From Myrmaecium sp. VS I D KN 1 (Eukaryota > Ascomycota > Dothideomycetes > Valsariales > Valsariaceae), in assembly GCA_019775845.1 (NCBI GenBank), contig JADQAV010000008.1:744001-808000 (forward strand): a stretch of DNA of 64,000 bases, written 5' to 3'. The number at the start of each line of letters is the position of its first letter. The first letter of the stretch is position 1. Positions 22,801 to 33,407 of the stretch are shown in pieces. The position numbers were made by a program, and so were the translations under genes. The notes below the pieces were generated by a model. It did not search any database. It was not told the DNA's origin and saw only the letters and a list, made by a program, of their open reading frames with translations.

Positions 22801-24269
22801 GTTCACTGTAAAGAGCCCTTCGAAGCAATCGGCACATTCCCGCACCCCGAGTGATTGGCGTGCCCGGGAAAGCAGGGACCATCTACATTCCTCCGCAGGG
22901 TCATCTCAGTCCGGCAAGGTTCCTCTGCCCCGGCATTTCAAACACCGGGACCCAACGGAGCCTCTGTCCGTGCCGCTGAAGAGTGTCTTTTTCGAATGGT
23001 CCGTAGAGTATTTCCGAGAGCCCCAGATGAAACCCAATGAAGCGGATGAGCCTGGAAGTACCGACTATAACGGTAGGCTGTGGCGTCGGAATCGGAATGA
23101 TCGTATCATCGCCGAGACGCAGCCGCAAAAAGAAATTGCCGGAAGCAACCGCTGGGATAAGGTTAAGGGCTTCTTCAATAACGGCACGCAGCCCATGAGG
23201 ATGTGTTTTCACCAGTTTGAGGACCACATTGTTGTTACGGATGACCATGATGAAGTCTGGTTAGTTTACCCATATTGCGTGATCCCGAAGCATTTAGCTA
23301 ACATCAGTGTGCTCAGTGTTTGGGATTGGCATCATCAAGCGCGTCTGAACCGATTCTCTAACGGAAATCCGATCGGCTCGAAGGTATCAGAAGTGCGCCT
23401 GATCAATGAAGATGACCAAGCTTTACTCATGACCGGCTCCTCCGACGGAGTCATTCGAATCTTTCGTAACTACGACTCCCAGTCGAAGGTTGAACTCGTG
23501 ACGGGTTTCCGTGCATTGACCGACCTTGTACCCAGCAACAAAAATGCCGGTCTCGTATTTGACTGGCAGCAAGGCCGAGGACTGATCCTCGTCGCCGGAG
23601 ATGTCAAAGTCATTCGAGTCTGGAATGCTGGTACAGAGATCTGTACAAGCGATATCCCAGCAAGATCGGGATCGTGCATCACGTCCTTGACGTCCGATCA
23701 AGTTGAGGGTGACGTCTTCACCGCAGGTTTCGGTGATGGCGCAATCAGGGTGTATGACCAACGAGAGAAGCCCCAGACCGCTATGGTAAAGGTCTGGAGA
23801 GAACACAAGCAATGGATTACCAACGTTCATCTCCAGCGTGGCGGCCAGCGCGAACTGGTGTCTGGCTGTAGAAGCGGCGAAGTAAAGCTTTGGGATATCA
23901 GAATGGATAGGAGCGTGAAAACCTTCCAGGCAACCAAGGACACTCTCCGAAGCCTTAGCGTCCATGAACATGCACCTGTCTTCGCAACGTAAGTCTAATC
24001 CTTAGCACCATCATTCGCGCCAAATTACTGATGGTCTACGCAGAGGGACCGAGCGCCACACCGTCAAACTCTTCAACATCAATAACGGCAACTTTTTATC
24101 TTCATTTGAGCCATATTCAAGCTTCCTCCACCAGAATCGCTCAGCTCCTATTTCTGCAACCGCCTTCCATCCCCATCGGATGATGATTGCTGGTGCAGCT
24201 CTTCACGACACTCATGTTAATATCTACGCCTGTCATGATCAGCGTAAAGAAAGCGTCTGGGATGGCTAG
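19830..24269 (+). CDS. KOG1: TORC1 subunit raptor (Kog1/Mip1)
   Basis: Exons 19830-20261, 20321-23988 and 24044-24269 encode 1441 residues. After a low-complexity N-terminus comes the raptor N-terminal caspase-like domain, with its His in VLFHYNGHGVPRPT (residues 271-284) and Cys in FVYDCSDAGLI (Cys321). A HEAT/armadillo solenoid follows (about 470-800), then a Ser/Pro-rich linker, and a C-terminal seven-blade WD40 propeller (about 1080-1441; blades include LWDIRMDRSVKTFQ). Raptor recruits substrates to TOR complex 1, controlling growth in response to nutrients at the vacuole. Two ATGs in tandem open the frame at 19830 and 19833. The first intron begins in a duplicated donor sequence (see findings). 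The last exon supplies the end of the propeller. Confidence 0.95.
20261..20280 (+). repeat. Tandem 10-bp duplication covering the KOG1 intron 1 donor
   Basis: GGTATGCTTC occurs twice in direct succession, giving two identical GTATGC donors ten bases apart. Only the first keeps the reading frame into TFFMYYTDKK. Confidence 0.85.
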
Positions 24270-24883
24270 TTGACGCTACCATATTTATCTCTACCTCGTT
24301 GTTCAGGCAGCGGTGTTGTAGCTGGCGGGTTGGCCGGTGTAACGGTTGGGGTGTTGTTTGCCGCATTTCTTCATTTTTACGTCTAGGGCGTTCTTTTTGC
24401 TTAATATCCATCTTATCCCCTGGTCAGTGATGATTTGCAGATAGAAACGGCCACGGTTATCTACTGTATTTAATGAATACAAGATTGCTTTGGCCTTGCG
24501 CCAGCCTTGCACATTGCTCGACGAGAGTTATCATTCCGCCCTTTGTCTGACAAGGAGAGATTGCCTTACTAGGTGCTGGCAATGCCTACAAGGAACCTAT
24601 AGATGAATCAAACGCCACGATCCCACGTTGAATTATAAGCCAATCGGAATGATTGACATATATTTTGTTGATCACTCCATGTTGGCATCGGGAAGTACTA
24701 GACCCTGGGGAAGAAGTTTCGCCAAGCTCTGATCTCCAACTCCGTTGACCCCTCCAAGCCCCACCATCTTCCTCCGAGGACTCATTCGAGTTTTTGACAC
24801 AACCTACAACATCTGTCCCACGCACAAGGTAGCACCCAGGCCATACTTGAGAGAATCAGAGTCTAACTGAAGCTGCCAGTTCA
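24270..24883. other. Intergenic region KOG1/DPS1, no gene seen
   Basis: Holds the KOG1 3' end and the DPS1 promoter. No recognisable coding or RNA feature was seen. Confidence 0.5.
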
Positions 24884-26660
24884 ATGGCTGACCAAGCTCC
24901 TGCCAACGAGGCTGCCGGCCCCTCGAAGAGTGCCCTCAAAAAGGCCCAGAAAGAGGCTGAGAAGGTGCGCAGACTTTCTAACACTCAGCCTGGCACAATC
25001 ACCCACTTACGCCCTTCCTGATCTAGGCTGCGAAAAAAGCCGCGGCGAAGGAGCGCGAGCTGGCCGAGCGCCTCAAGAGAGAAGCAGAGAACGCCGCGAA
25101 CGATGTCTCCGCGGACAACTACGGAGAGCTGCCCATGATCGGCTCGAAGCCCTTTGAGCCGTCAGGTGTCACCCGCATCAACCTGGACAACATCGCAGAC
25201 CATGTCGGCGAGGTCATCGCGTTCCGCTGCTGGGTTGAGAACGCCCGTGTGCAATCCGCTAAGCTGGCTTTCTTGAACCTCCGTCAAGCCCTGAACACGG
25301 TCCAGGCAGTCGTCGCAGCCAGCGAGACTCTGAGCAGACAGATGGTCAAGTTTGCAGGCAACGTCTCGACCGAGTCCACCTTGTTGGTGCATGGTCTGGT
25401 GAAGAAGACCACTGAGCCCGTCAAGAGCGCGACCATCAAAGATTACGAGATCCATATCCAGAAGCTGTTCGTGGAGGCTAAGGCCGAGGTACCGTTGCCT
25501 CTCCAGGTGGAGGATGCTGAGAGACCAGTCCCCGGCGAGGGCCCGGGTACCGAGGAGGAGCAAACTGAAGATGGAAGACCGGTTGTTGGTCTCAACACTC
25601 GGCTCAACAACCGCACAATCGACTTGAGGGCGAAGATCAACCAGGCCATCTTCATGATCAAAGGCGGTGTTTGTCAACTGTTCCAGGAATTCCTTGGCCA
25701 GAGAGGATTCGTCATGGTCCAGACGCCGAAAATGCTCGGTGCTGCTTCTGAGGGTGGTGCTTCCGTCTTCGAGGTCAAGTACTTTGATCGGCCCGCTTTC
25801 CTGGCCCAGAGTCCGCAGTTCCACAAACAGGCGCTCATCGCGTCTCGCTTCCAGCGCGTCATGGAGATCGGACCCGTTTTCCGTGCTGAGAACAGCAACA
25901 CGGCTCGCCATTTGACCGAGTTCACGGGTTTGGATCTTGAGATGGAGTTCCAGGAAGATTACCATGAAGTCATGAGCTTGCTCGAAGATCTTATGCTATT
26001 CATCTTCAACGGGCTGAAGGAACGCTACGGAAAGGAGACAGAGCTTGTTCGACGAAGCTATCATGTCGAGGAGTTCAAGCTTCCCGAATCAGGCAAAGTG
26101 CCCAGAATCCCCTTTTCCGAGGGTGTCAGGATGCTGCGTGAGGCCGGCGAACAGCTCGGTGACCACGACGACCTTAGGTGAGTTTCAAACCATAGAGAGG
26201 GTGTGTGAGATTATATCTCCATTTTGTAGACATGCTGACCCAAAGTAGTACCCCGCAAGAGAAGTTGCTGGGTAAGCTGGTCCTCGAGAAGTACGGTACC
26301 GATTTCTACGTCCTCGATCAGTTCCCCTTGGCCGTGCGACCGTTCTACACCATGCCTTCGGCCACTGACCCCAACCTCTCCAACTCGTACGACATGTTCA
26401 TGCGCGGTCAGGAGATCCTCTCTGGAGCGCAGCGAGTTCACGACGCCGCTCTGCTCCAGAAGCGTATGAGGGAGTTCGACCCCCCGGTCAACCCGGAGGG
26501 CCCCGGCGTCAAGTGGTACGTCGATGCGTTCCGTTACGGCTGTCCGCCCCACGCGGGTGGTGGTTTTGGCCTGGAGCGTATTGTGCAGTTCTGGCTCGGA
26601 CTGCCGAACATTCGGATGTGCAGCCTCTTCCCCCGCGACCCTGTCAGAAATATCCCGTAA
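24884..26660 (+). CDS. DPS1: Cytoplasmic aspartyl-tRNA synthetase
   Basis: Exons 24884-24964, 25027-26177 and 26249-26660 encode 547 residues. The order is a Lys/Ala/Glu-rich N-terminal helix (residues 15-60) of the kind that helps eukaryotic AspRS bind tRNA, an OB-fold anticodon-binding domain (about 85-210), then a class II catalytic core. The core shows [11 protein letters not shown], motif 2 [15 protein letters not shown] and motif 3 [16 protein letters not shown], ending [17 protein letters not shown] as in cytosolic eukaryotic enzymes. It charges tRNA-Asp with aspartate. The first exon ends at GTGCGC, a weaker donor than the others, but the join keeps the charged helix in frame. The third exon begins after GTAG so that [11 protein letters not shown] is restored. 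Confidence 0.95.
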
Positions 26661-26957
26661 AAGCTTTTTCGACTGCGATATACCTAGGGATCTATGTCAT
26701 ACAGCAGGCCGTATATAGTTATGAGGCCATGTATGCGTCTACTGGATTCAATGTAGAATTATATATCCAATGCCATCAGCTCGATATCAAGTCACTGTGC
26801 TCGTTGCCTTGAGCGGAAGTGAGAAAGATGATGGCCGCTTAGATAATCATCACCTTGAAACTTAACGCCGGCCTAATTCCGTCGCCTTTCCTCCGCCTAA
26901 ACATTTCGACGCAGTAGACTTCAGCTCTTGCGCTCCTGGCGCATCGTTTCCTTCACC

Positions 26958-28159
26958 ATGGATCCTGACCACTCCAGCACCGTCGACGCGAAGCGCAAGG
27001 CCAGTCCTGAGGATGTCGGAGGTGGAGGCATCTACAAGAAGCTGCGGCGCCCCGGCGACCTCAAGGCAATGGCAGACCCGACGAACCCACATCGACGAAC
27101 CGCACGTCCTGCACGTCCAACGCCCGGGAGCGATGGCCAAAGGGGCGTCTTTCAGCTGGAGGGGGACAGCGCGTTCGCTGATGCTGCCGTGCTGGAATAC
27201 ATGCGAAACGTGAGGTGATAATACCCTCCTCCTCCCTGCTCTCCATCTTCTAGATCCAGAAGCTGATCGTCCTCCCACTATACAGAGCCGAAGCAGACGG
27301 ACTCGCCTACGTAGCCCGTGATGAGGCCGAGTCTCGAGATCCAGAGGCAATCCTAGATCCTGTCGACGACGATCTATCTTCTATACCAAGCGATGCTGCG
27401 TATTCTCCTACCGACGACATCACTTCTACCTCCTACTCTCCAGCCATACCAGCGCCCCCAGCTACCACGACCGTTCCCCCCGCGCTCGCGCTCCGCACCC
27501 GCATCCTCACCCTACAATACCGCCAGCACCGGCTGCTACACTCCACCCCACCATCCGCGCTCGCGCACCTGCGCGACGACCAATACATCCACTTCCCCGC
27601 CGGCTCCCCCGGCGCGTACCGGGACTGGACGCACATGCTGCAGACCCGGGCGCCCACGCCCGTCCACCTCGCCCTCCTCGCCGAGCCGAACCGGACGGCG
27701 ACCCGGGCGCTCCAGCTCTGCCTGACGCTCCTGCGCAAGCACGAGAACATCCCCCGCCGCCTCAGCGCCTGGATCTGGGCCTTCCTCGCCCGCCTCGGCG
27801 ACCGCGGCGAGCTGCACAACGAGGAGGTCGGCGTCGTGCGCGAGCTGGCCAAGCGCGCCGCCGGCGTCATGCGCGCGCTGCAAAACAAGCTCGCCGCGGA
27901 GGTGGAGGCGGGGGCGGAGGCGGACGGAGCTCGCGCCGGCGCGCAGGAGTCTTCGCCGCGGAAGGAGGCCAACGAGCCGAACGGGGGTACCAATCCATCT
28001 GTCCGACCGGCAGTCGACAATGTAAGGTTTTCGGACGACGGCACCAGTCCCCCAGAACCGTTCCCCAGCGATAACACGATGGCCACTCTGTACATGATCC
28101 TGGTCGTGGTGGGATACTCATTCGGTCAGAGTGACCTGTTAGAAGAATTCGGACTGTGA
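26958..28159 (+). CDS. Gemin2/SIP1-like protein
   Basis: Exons 26958-27214 and 27286-28159 encode 376 residues. The N-terminal third is Pro/Ser-rich and disordered. From about residue 160 it resembles the SIP1/Gemin2 family: WTHMLQTRAPTPVHLALL, a run of helices, RRLSAWIWAFLARLGD, NEEVGVVRELAKRA, and a C-terminal LYMILVVVGYSFGQSDLLEE, close in style to the family's last helix. Gemin2 holds the Sm ring during snRNP assembly with SMN in the cytoplasm. The region between the last two helices has an insertion of about 75 residues rich in Glu, Ala and Asn. The donor is GTGATA, chosen because the nearby GTGAGG breaks the frame. Codon use in exon 2 is strongly G/C-biased. Similarity is by eye only. 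Confidence 0.62.
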
Positions 28160-28451
28160 GTTGCAGGCAGGCAAGAGAAGAATTCCGAATTACTTCGAAT
28201 ACGGAAGAAGAACAACAAAAATACATATTTTTTTGAGGCCGCGGCAGTCAACTGCGTCAGAGGCCAATCATTCCTATTTTTCTCCGCGAGAGGGGTATTA
28301 TATCACAAGATCCCAGTTACCGATTTCGTGCTCCGAGTGGAGAAAAAAGATACTACCAATATGCACCGTATCCCCTCCCAATTAGGCCCGTCCGCATTTG
28401 TATCTTACACACACTCCAATGCAGAAAAGGTGCCTTGATCGTGCACGACAA

Positions 28452-30902
28452 CTAATCGTCTTCCAGCGTCACCCGTTTCTCCGACCGACCCTTGCGGCCA
28501 TCCCTGCCCTTCCTCGGCTTGAACTTGCGTTTGTTCGTCTTGAGCGTCATGTCCTCCGGGTCGACGTAGCCGGTGTTGATGTTCACCCCGATCTCGACGA
28601 CGTTCTTGCCGCGCTTGGGCTCCGCGTCCCGGCCCTTGCCCAGCCGGACCTTGCGATCGATCCGCGTCTTCGCGCCAAGCGCCCACAGGTCGCCCCAGCT
28701 GGCGTGCCGGGCGTCCTTGTAGGCTTGCCGGCTGAAGGAGCGCGGGACAGTCCAACGCTCCAGCTTGCCGGCTGGCGTGCAGAGGTCCATGATGACGTGC
28801 CCGCGACGCTTCAGAGGGGGGAGGATGTTCCGCGGAAGGGAAAGAGGGTTCACCGATTGATTCTCGGCACCGCCTTTCTCGTACCCAGCGAATGCCGCAT
28901 CTGAGCCCTCGCTTCCTTGCTGCGCCACGACACCCTCGGTCAGCTCAGCCCGTCGCTGGTCGCGGCCTCTTTGAACGGCCAGGTAACTGAAGTGGACATC
29001 CTCGTGATTCCGGCCTTTGGCGCCGAGAATATGCATCAGGTAGCTAGGCCGGACGTAGCGTTGAGAGAAGTGGCAAAAATCTGATCGACCCTTGGTGATC
29101 CCCGGCTTCGTGTACATGGGGCATCCGTCGTGATTCGTGCAGGGGGCAATGATCATGCCCGCTTCCTTCTCGACGAAGCGTTCCGTGGTGGTAACGTCGT
29201 CCATCCGAGTCTCGAGGTGCGTATTCTGAGGTGAAGAGATATAGCGACGCAACAGAAGGTCGCGCGCCCCAGCGATGACCTCGAAGCCGCGGGGCACGCC
29301 CTTCTCGATTAGAAGGAGCACGCCGCCGTCGGGGTTGAGTAGTGACCAGAACCGGTTGACATGCTGTTTTCGCTGAAACTCGTCCTTGAGGCCCCAAAGC
29401 GTGTGAGGCGCGATGATGATGTCGTAGACCTTTCTAGGCGCTGACTCGCCTTCGTGCTCGGGATCCATGATGTCTGGCCGGATGGTGTCTGGCAACCTAG
29501 GAATGAAGGTGGTGCTGTCCAGCAGCCTGCTTGCCCGATGGCGAAGGGTATCCGAGCCGGTCAGCACCGTCGCTTTGCCCAAGGGGGGCGCTCCCGCTCC
29601 GTCGACTGTGCCGGCCGCTTCCTGTATACGTTCCCAATCCGCTGTGAGAATCTCCCTCAACGCAAGAACGCCAACTCCGGCAGATCCAGCATCCAACACC
29701 ACCGGCCCGCCTTCTTTCGCCAGCAACCTCTCAATCCAAGGTGAGCCAAGACGTCTCCGCACTTCCACGAGGGTGGCCTTGACTGACGCGTATACGCCGG
29801 GCATAACCGCGGCCATGTACGCATCAGCCTCCACCGGCGCCATCTGTCCCTGAGATGGATCCAAAGCGATCGGTTTCTGCTGCAACCTTTTCCCAGAGGC
29901 AGGTGTCCCTGCGGAGTACGGTAGTCCGATGCCGCCAAAGACGGTGTGTGCAACATCAGCAAGATGCTTCTTGTTCCTATCGGCCAAGAGCTCCTCCACT
30001 CGTTTTATCAGAGTATCCTTCGGCAGAGGCGTAGTTGATGGATAGGTGGCGAACCGGCCCGCCAAAGTCAGCGGATGCGTCCGCGCGAAGTTGGCGCCGT
30101 CGTCCTCGTCCGCGAATTCAACCTCATCCGCCTCATCGCCCTCATCATCCTCATAAACATCGTCCACAGCTTGATCCTCCTCATCTTCCACCGACTCTTG
30201 CCGTTGCCCAAGGTTGCGTGTCTGAGCCGCAGACCAATTGAGACCTCCATCTTCCTCTTCATCTTCAAGCCCTTGATCATGTTGACCCGACAATTCCACC
30301 TCCTCCATATTCCCATCAATCCCCTCTCGCCACAAAGTGTACCCACCACCCGAACTCTCATCACCATTCACGCCTCCAACACCCTCCGCCGTCTCATCAT
30401 CGGCCACAAGGGATTGCGCCTCATCCACGAAGAATGGCACCCCGTATAGCCGCTCATACACCTTGTATTCATCCTCATTTAGGATGCTTTTGGGCAAGAA
30501 GTCCCCATATCGAACTCTTGCCTGCCTCACAGCCTCCTCGAGCTCTTGAGGCGATTGCCGCTTGTTGGGACCGTCCGGAGGCGACACGTCCGAGCCGACG
30601 GTCGTGTGCACACGTCGCTTGACCGGGCCATGCCCGCGGCCGGATAGTCGGAGGAGGGGCGAGGGGCGCGGGCGCGCGGTGATTGACTGGGAGAAGGCGA
30701 CCGGCCCGTTCGCGGAGTCCCGGGCAGTGCGGGCAGTGACGAGCCTCCTGCAAGGTTGAGACGACCACGGCGTAGGGGAGAGGAGGAGGCGGGCTCTGCA
30801 GGAACTGCAAACGTCCGGGATAGACCTTCGACCCAGCATGAGAGGTGGATGTGCCTCCGTACAGGCCTGAAGCTGGGAAAAGAGGCGGGATGCACCAGGC
30901 AT
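28452..30902 (-). CDS. RSM22: Mitochondrial ribosome assembly factor Rsm22 (METTL17 family)
   Basis: A single exon of 816 residues starting at the ATG at 30902; a GTG six bases upstream is not used. The basic, Ser/Arg-rich N-terminus looks like a mitochondrial targeting peptide. A very acidic stretch lies at about 200-275. The methyltransferase-like core follows (GPVVLDAGSAGVGVLALREI, then YDIIIAPHTLWGL and WSLLNPDGGVLLLIEKG). The proposed iron-sulfur ligands of METTL17 are present: two cysteines in APCTNHDGCPMY, one in SDFCHFSQR and one in MDLCTPAG. The C-terminus is Lys/Arg-rich (RKFKPRKGRDGRKGR). Rsm22 acts on the small mitoribosomal subunit. There is no Cox11 fusion, unlike fission yeast. 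Confidence 0.92.
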   Translation of the reverse strand: MPGASRLFSQLQACTEAHPPLMLGRRSIPDVCSSCRARLLLSPTPWSSQPCRRLVTARTARDSANGPVAFSQSITARPRPSPLLRLSGRGHGPVKRRVHTTVGSDVSPPDGPNKRQSPQELEEAVRQARVRYGDFLPKSILNEDEYKVYERLYGVPFFVDEAQSLVADDETAEGVGGVNGDESSGGGYTLWREGIDGNMEEVELSGQHDQGLEDEEEDGGLNWSAAQTRNLGQRQESVEDEEDQAVDDVYEDDEGDEADEVEFADEDDGANFARTHPLTLAGRFATYPSTTPLPKDTLIKRVEELLADRNKKHLADVAHTVFGGIGLPYSAGTPASGKRLQQKPIALDPSQGQMAPVEADAYMAAVMPGVYASVKATLVEVRRRLGSPWIERLLAKEGGPVVLDAGSAGVGVLALREILTADWERIQEAAGTVDGAGAPPLGKATVLTGSDTLRHRASRLLDSTTFIPRLPDTIRPDIMDPEHEGESAPRKVYDIIIAPHTLWGLKDEFQRKQHVNRFWSLLNPDGGVLLLIEKGVPRGFEVIAGARDLLLRRYISSPQNTHLETRMDDVTTTERFVEKEAGMIIAPCTNHDGCPMYTKPGITKGRSDFCHFSQRYVRPSYLMHILGAKGRNHEDVHFSYLAVQRGRDQRRAELTEGVVAQQGSEGSDAAFAGYEKGGAENQSVNPLSLPRNILPPLKRRGHVIMDLCTPAGKLERWTVPRSFSRQAYKDARHASWGDLWALGAKTRIDRKVRLGKGRDAEPKRGKNVVEIGVNINTGYVDPEDMTLKTNKRKFKPRKGRDGRKGRSEKRVTLEDD

Positions 30903-31969
30903 GGACACAGACCGATAAAGAATATAAATTATCCCAGACCCCGGTGGCGTCGGCGTTCCTCCTATCTTACATAGCGTTTAGCCAAGATCTCCAATCGGCC
31001 AATCATGTGTGACCCAGTTCCAAAAGTTTCGCAACGTATGGGCATCCCGATTGGTAACGTTACTGCAAAGCTGTTTACTCCCCTTCATAAAATACTTTAT
31101 AGTATAGAGGGGATACCAGTGATCGATTTAGCGTATAAGCACACATCCTAGCAGTGAATAACTCAACCTATCAAACAAAGAGAGTAAGATGGAGAATGGA
31201 TTATTACGTAAGGCAAAGTACATGCGGTCTCGGTTTGTCCCAAGCCCATGCCACGGAGCACAACGGCGGCGGAACCACCAGGTTGGCGCCGGACCTTGGA
31301 TCTCGAGGCACTTAAGATAGGCTAAGCACAAAAAAAGAGAAAAAGAGAAACTGCATCCCACCACCAAACCCCGCCTTTCTTATTTGCGACTCTTTCAAGC
31401 TTTGCAATTTGATGACTTCCCCCCTTTCGCCAGTCTGCCTCCCCAGTCGCTGGCAGTGAATCCGAAGACATGACAAAAGAGAAGAACGGGGATCTGAAAG
31501 AGAGGATGTATGTGTGCTGGAAGGGAACTGCAGAGCAGGGCCGGGATGAACTACAAGCGGAGCGTAGCGGTAGCTTATTGGCTGGTAGGCCCAGCCGGCG
31601 TAGTGTAGTCCCGGACTTGCGTCATGCAATTTTCGTCTTCCTATGTCGAGGGCGGGAACTCGCACCATAGACTCAAGACCAGATACCCCGACGCATTAAA
31701 CCCCTGACCATGGAGTAGACGACCAGTGCGACGTGAGCGAGATCAGACTCGTCAAGTAGCACTAGGGTGATGCCCAGGTCGAGCGTAAAGCAAATCGAGA
31801 AACATTCTGGAAATTGAACCCGCGGATCGATCAAATGCCGCCCAGTGAACACAGGACGGCGGTGCCGCGTTTTCCATAGGTGAGAGGAGACTCGGGACAA
31901 CGGTACCATAACCTATAAAGTTGAAGGGAACGCCAACGGTGAAGAACACCGAAGGCCAAATGGAGAGAA
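30903..31969. other. Intergenic/3'UTR region between RSM22 and CK1
   Basis: About 1.07 kb between the RSM22 start and the predicted CK1 stop. Short open frames on both strands (up to 118 codons) have no recognised domain; the part near 31970 is probably CK1 3'UTR. Confidence 0.5.
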
Positions 31970-33407
31970 TCAGTAGCCTGTGGACTGGTACTGATCCGTG
32001 CCTCCACGCTTGGAAGAACGCAGTTGCCTATTTGAACCAAGTTGTTAGTGAAAAACATCCTTTGTTATCCTCCGCGCCAAGCGTCATCTTCGAACACTAA
32101 ACGCAGAGGAAAGATTTCCTTACTATAACTAGACTTGTCTGAACTCACATTCCAGTGCCTTCTTGACGTGGGTTGACAGGGCCTCGGCGTTTATCGTTCA
32201 CACCTCCGGCACCAGCGGCTTGTCCAGCAGCAGCAGCGGTACCCGTGACGTGTCGGCCACGGCCGGTCTTGTCATCGTCTTCAGCCTGCTGCTGATTTCC
32301 GGCGGCCTGAGCGATGGCTTGGGCATTTTTCTGGTACTTGTATACGGTCCAGTCGAAGACGTAATCGTATTGGAAGCCCTCACGCACAAATAGATCGCGA
32401 AAGATCTTACGCAGGTATGAGTAGTCGGGCTTGTCGTCGAAGCGAAGAGACCGAGTGTAGTTCAGATAGATGGCAAACTCGTTCGGAAATCCACGGCAGA
32501 GGACTTCCGTTGGGGTCGTCATCTTTTTCTCCATGATGCGGTCGTACTTCTGTTTCTTAGTGGCAGCTTTCAGGCCTTGCCACGGGAGAGATCCACGGCA
32601 GAAGTAGAGCATCACGTATCCAAGCGATTCCATATCATCACGTCGTGACTGTTCTATCCACTAAGTTAGTAACCATACCATGCAGACTGAAAATCGACAG
32701 GCTGCTACGAATCGTATACTTACCGACTCCAAGATGGGTGTTGATACTAGCGTAGCGAGCGGTACCGGTCAGGTTCTTGTTCTCACGATACGGGATATGG
32801 AAGTGAGTCTTAGGATCGCGGTATTTCTTCGCCAGACCAAAATCGATCACGTTGACTTGGTTGCCGCGTTTTCCGATGCCCATAAGGAAGTTGTCTGGCT
32901 TGATGTCGCGGTGGATAAAGGACTTTGCATGGATGTATTCGATGCGAGAGATGAGCTGATCCGCCAGCAGAAGGACAGTCTTCAGCGAGAACTTGCGGTT
33001 GCAGAAGTTGAAGAGATCCTCCAAACTGGGTCCGAGGAGATCCAAAACCATAGCATTATAGTCGCATTCCGTTCCGAACCAACGCACGAAGGGGATGCCG
33101 ACGCCGCCAGCCAGTGACTTGTAGACGCGGGCTTCATACTCGAGCTGGGGATGTTTGGCTTTGACACTTTCAAGCTTGATGGCGATCTCCTCTCCGGAAA
33201 TGATGTTGGTACCTGAAGATAGTTGTTAGTTCGACCCATTTAGCCGAAAGGGGGGAAGACAGCAACATACCAAGGTAGATGTCACCAAAGCTGCCACTAC
33301 CGATTTTGCGGCCGATACGGTATTTGTTGCCGACGCGGAGATCCTAGAGGTGTCAGCTTGTAAGGTGAAGGGCGTAGATGGAACACGTCGCATACCATGG
33401 TCGTCAT
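31970..33407 (-). CDS. Casein kinase 1 (delta/epsilon type; Hrr25/CkiA)
   Basis: Exons 33396-33407, 33271-33343, 32724-33212, 32149-32653 and 31970-32027 encode 378 residues. Exon 1 is only 12 bases (MTTM). Kinase marks: glycine loop [11 protein letters not shown], catalytic Lys41 in EIAIKLES, the CK1 signature [10 protein letters not shown], catalytic loop [12 protein letters not shown], metal-binding DFGLAKKY, and [11 protein letters not shown]. The tail is Gln/Ala/Gly-rich. CK1 of this class works in DNA repair, endocytosis, ribosome biogenesis and polarity. The last exon is inferred: a GTGAGT donor, a CACTAAC branch site and an AAATAG acceptor join the tail to [19 protein letters not shown]. 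Without splicing the protein would stop two codons into the intron region. Confidence 0.9.

Noticed and set aside
31673-31909. 78-codon minus-strand frame with a hydrophobic stretch downstream of CK1
   Set aside because: It lies where the CK1 3'UTR should be and has no family resemblance; I could not support it as a small membrane protein.
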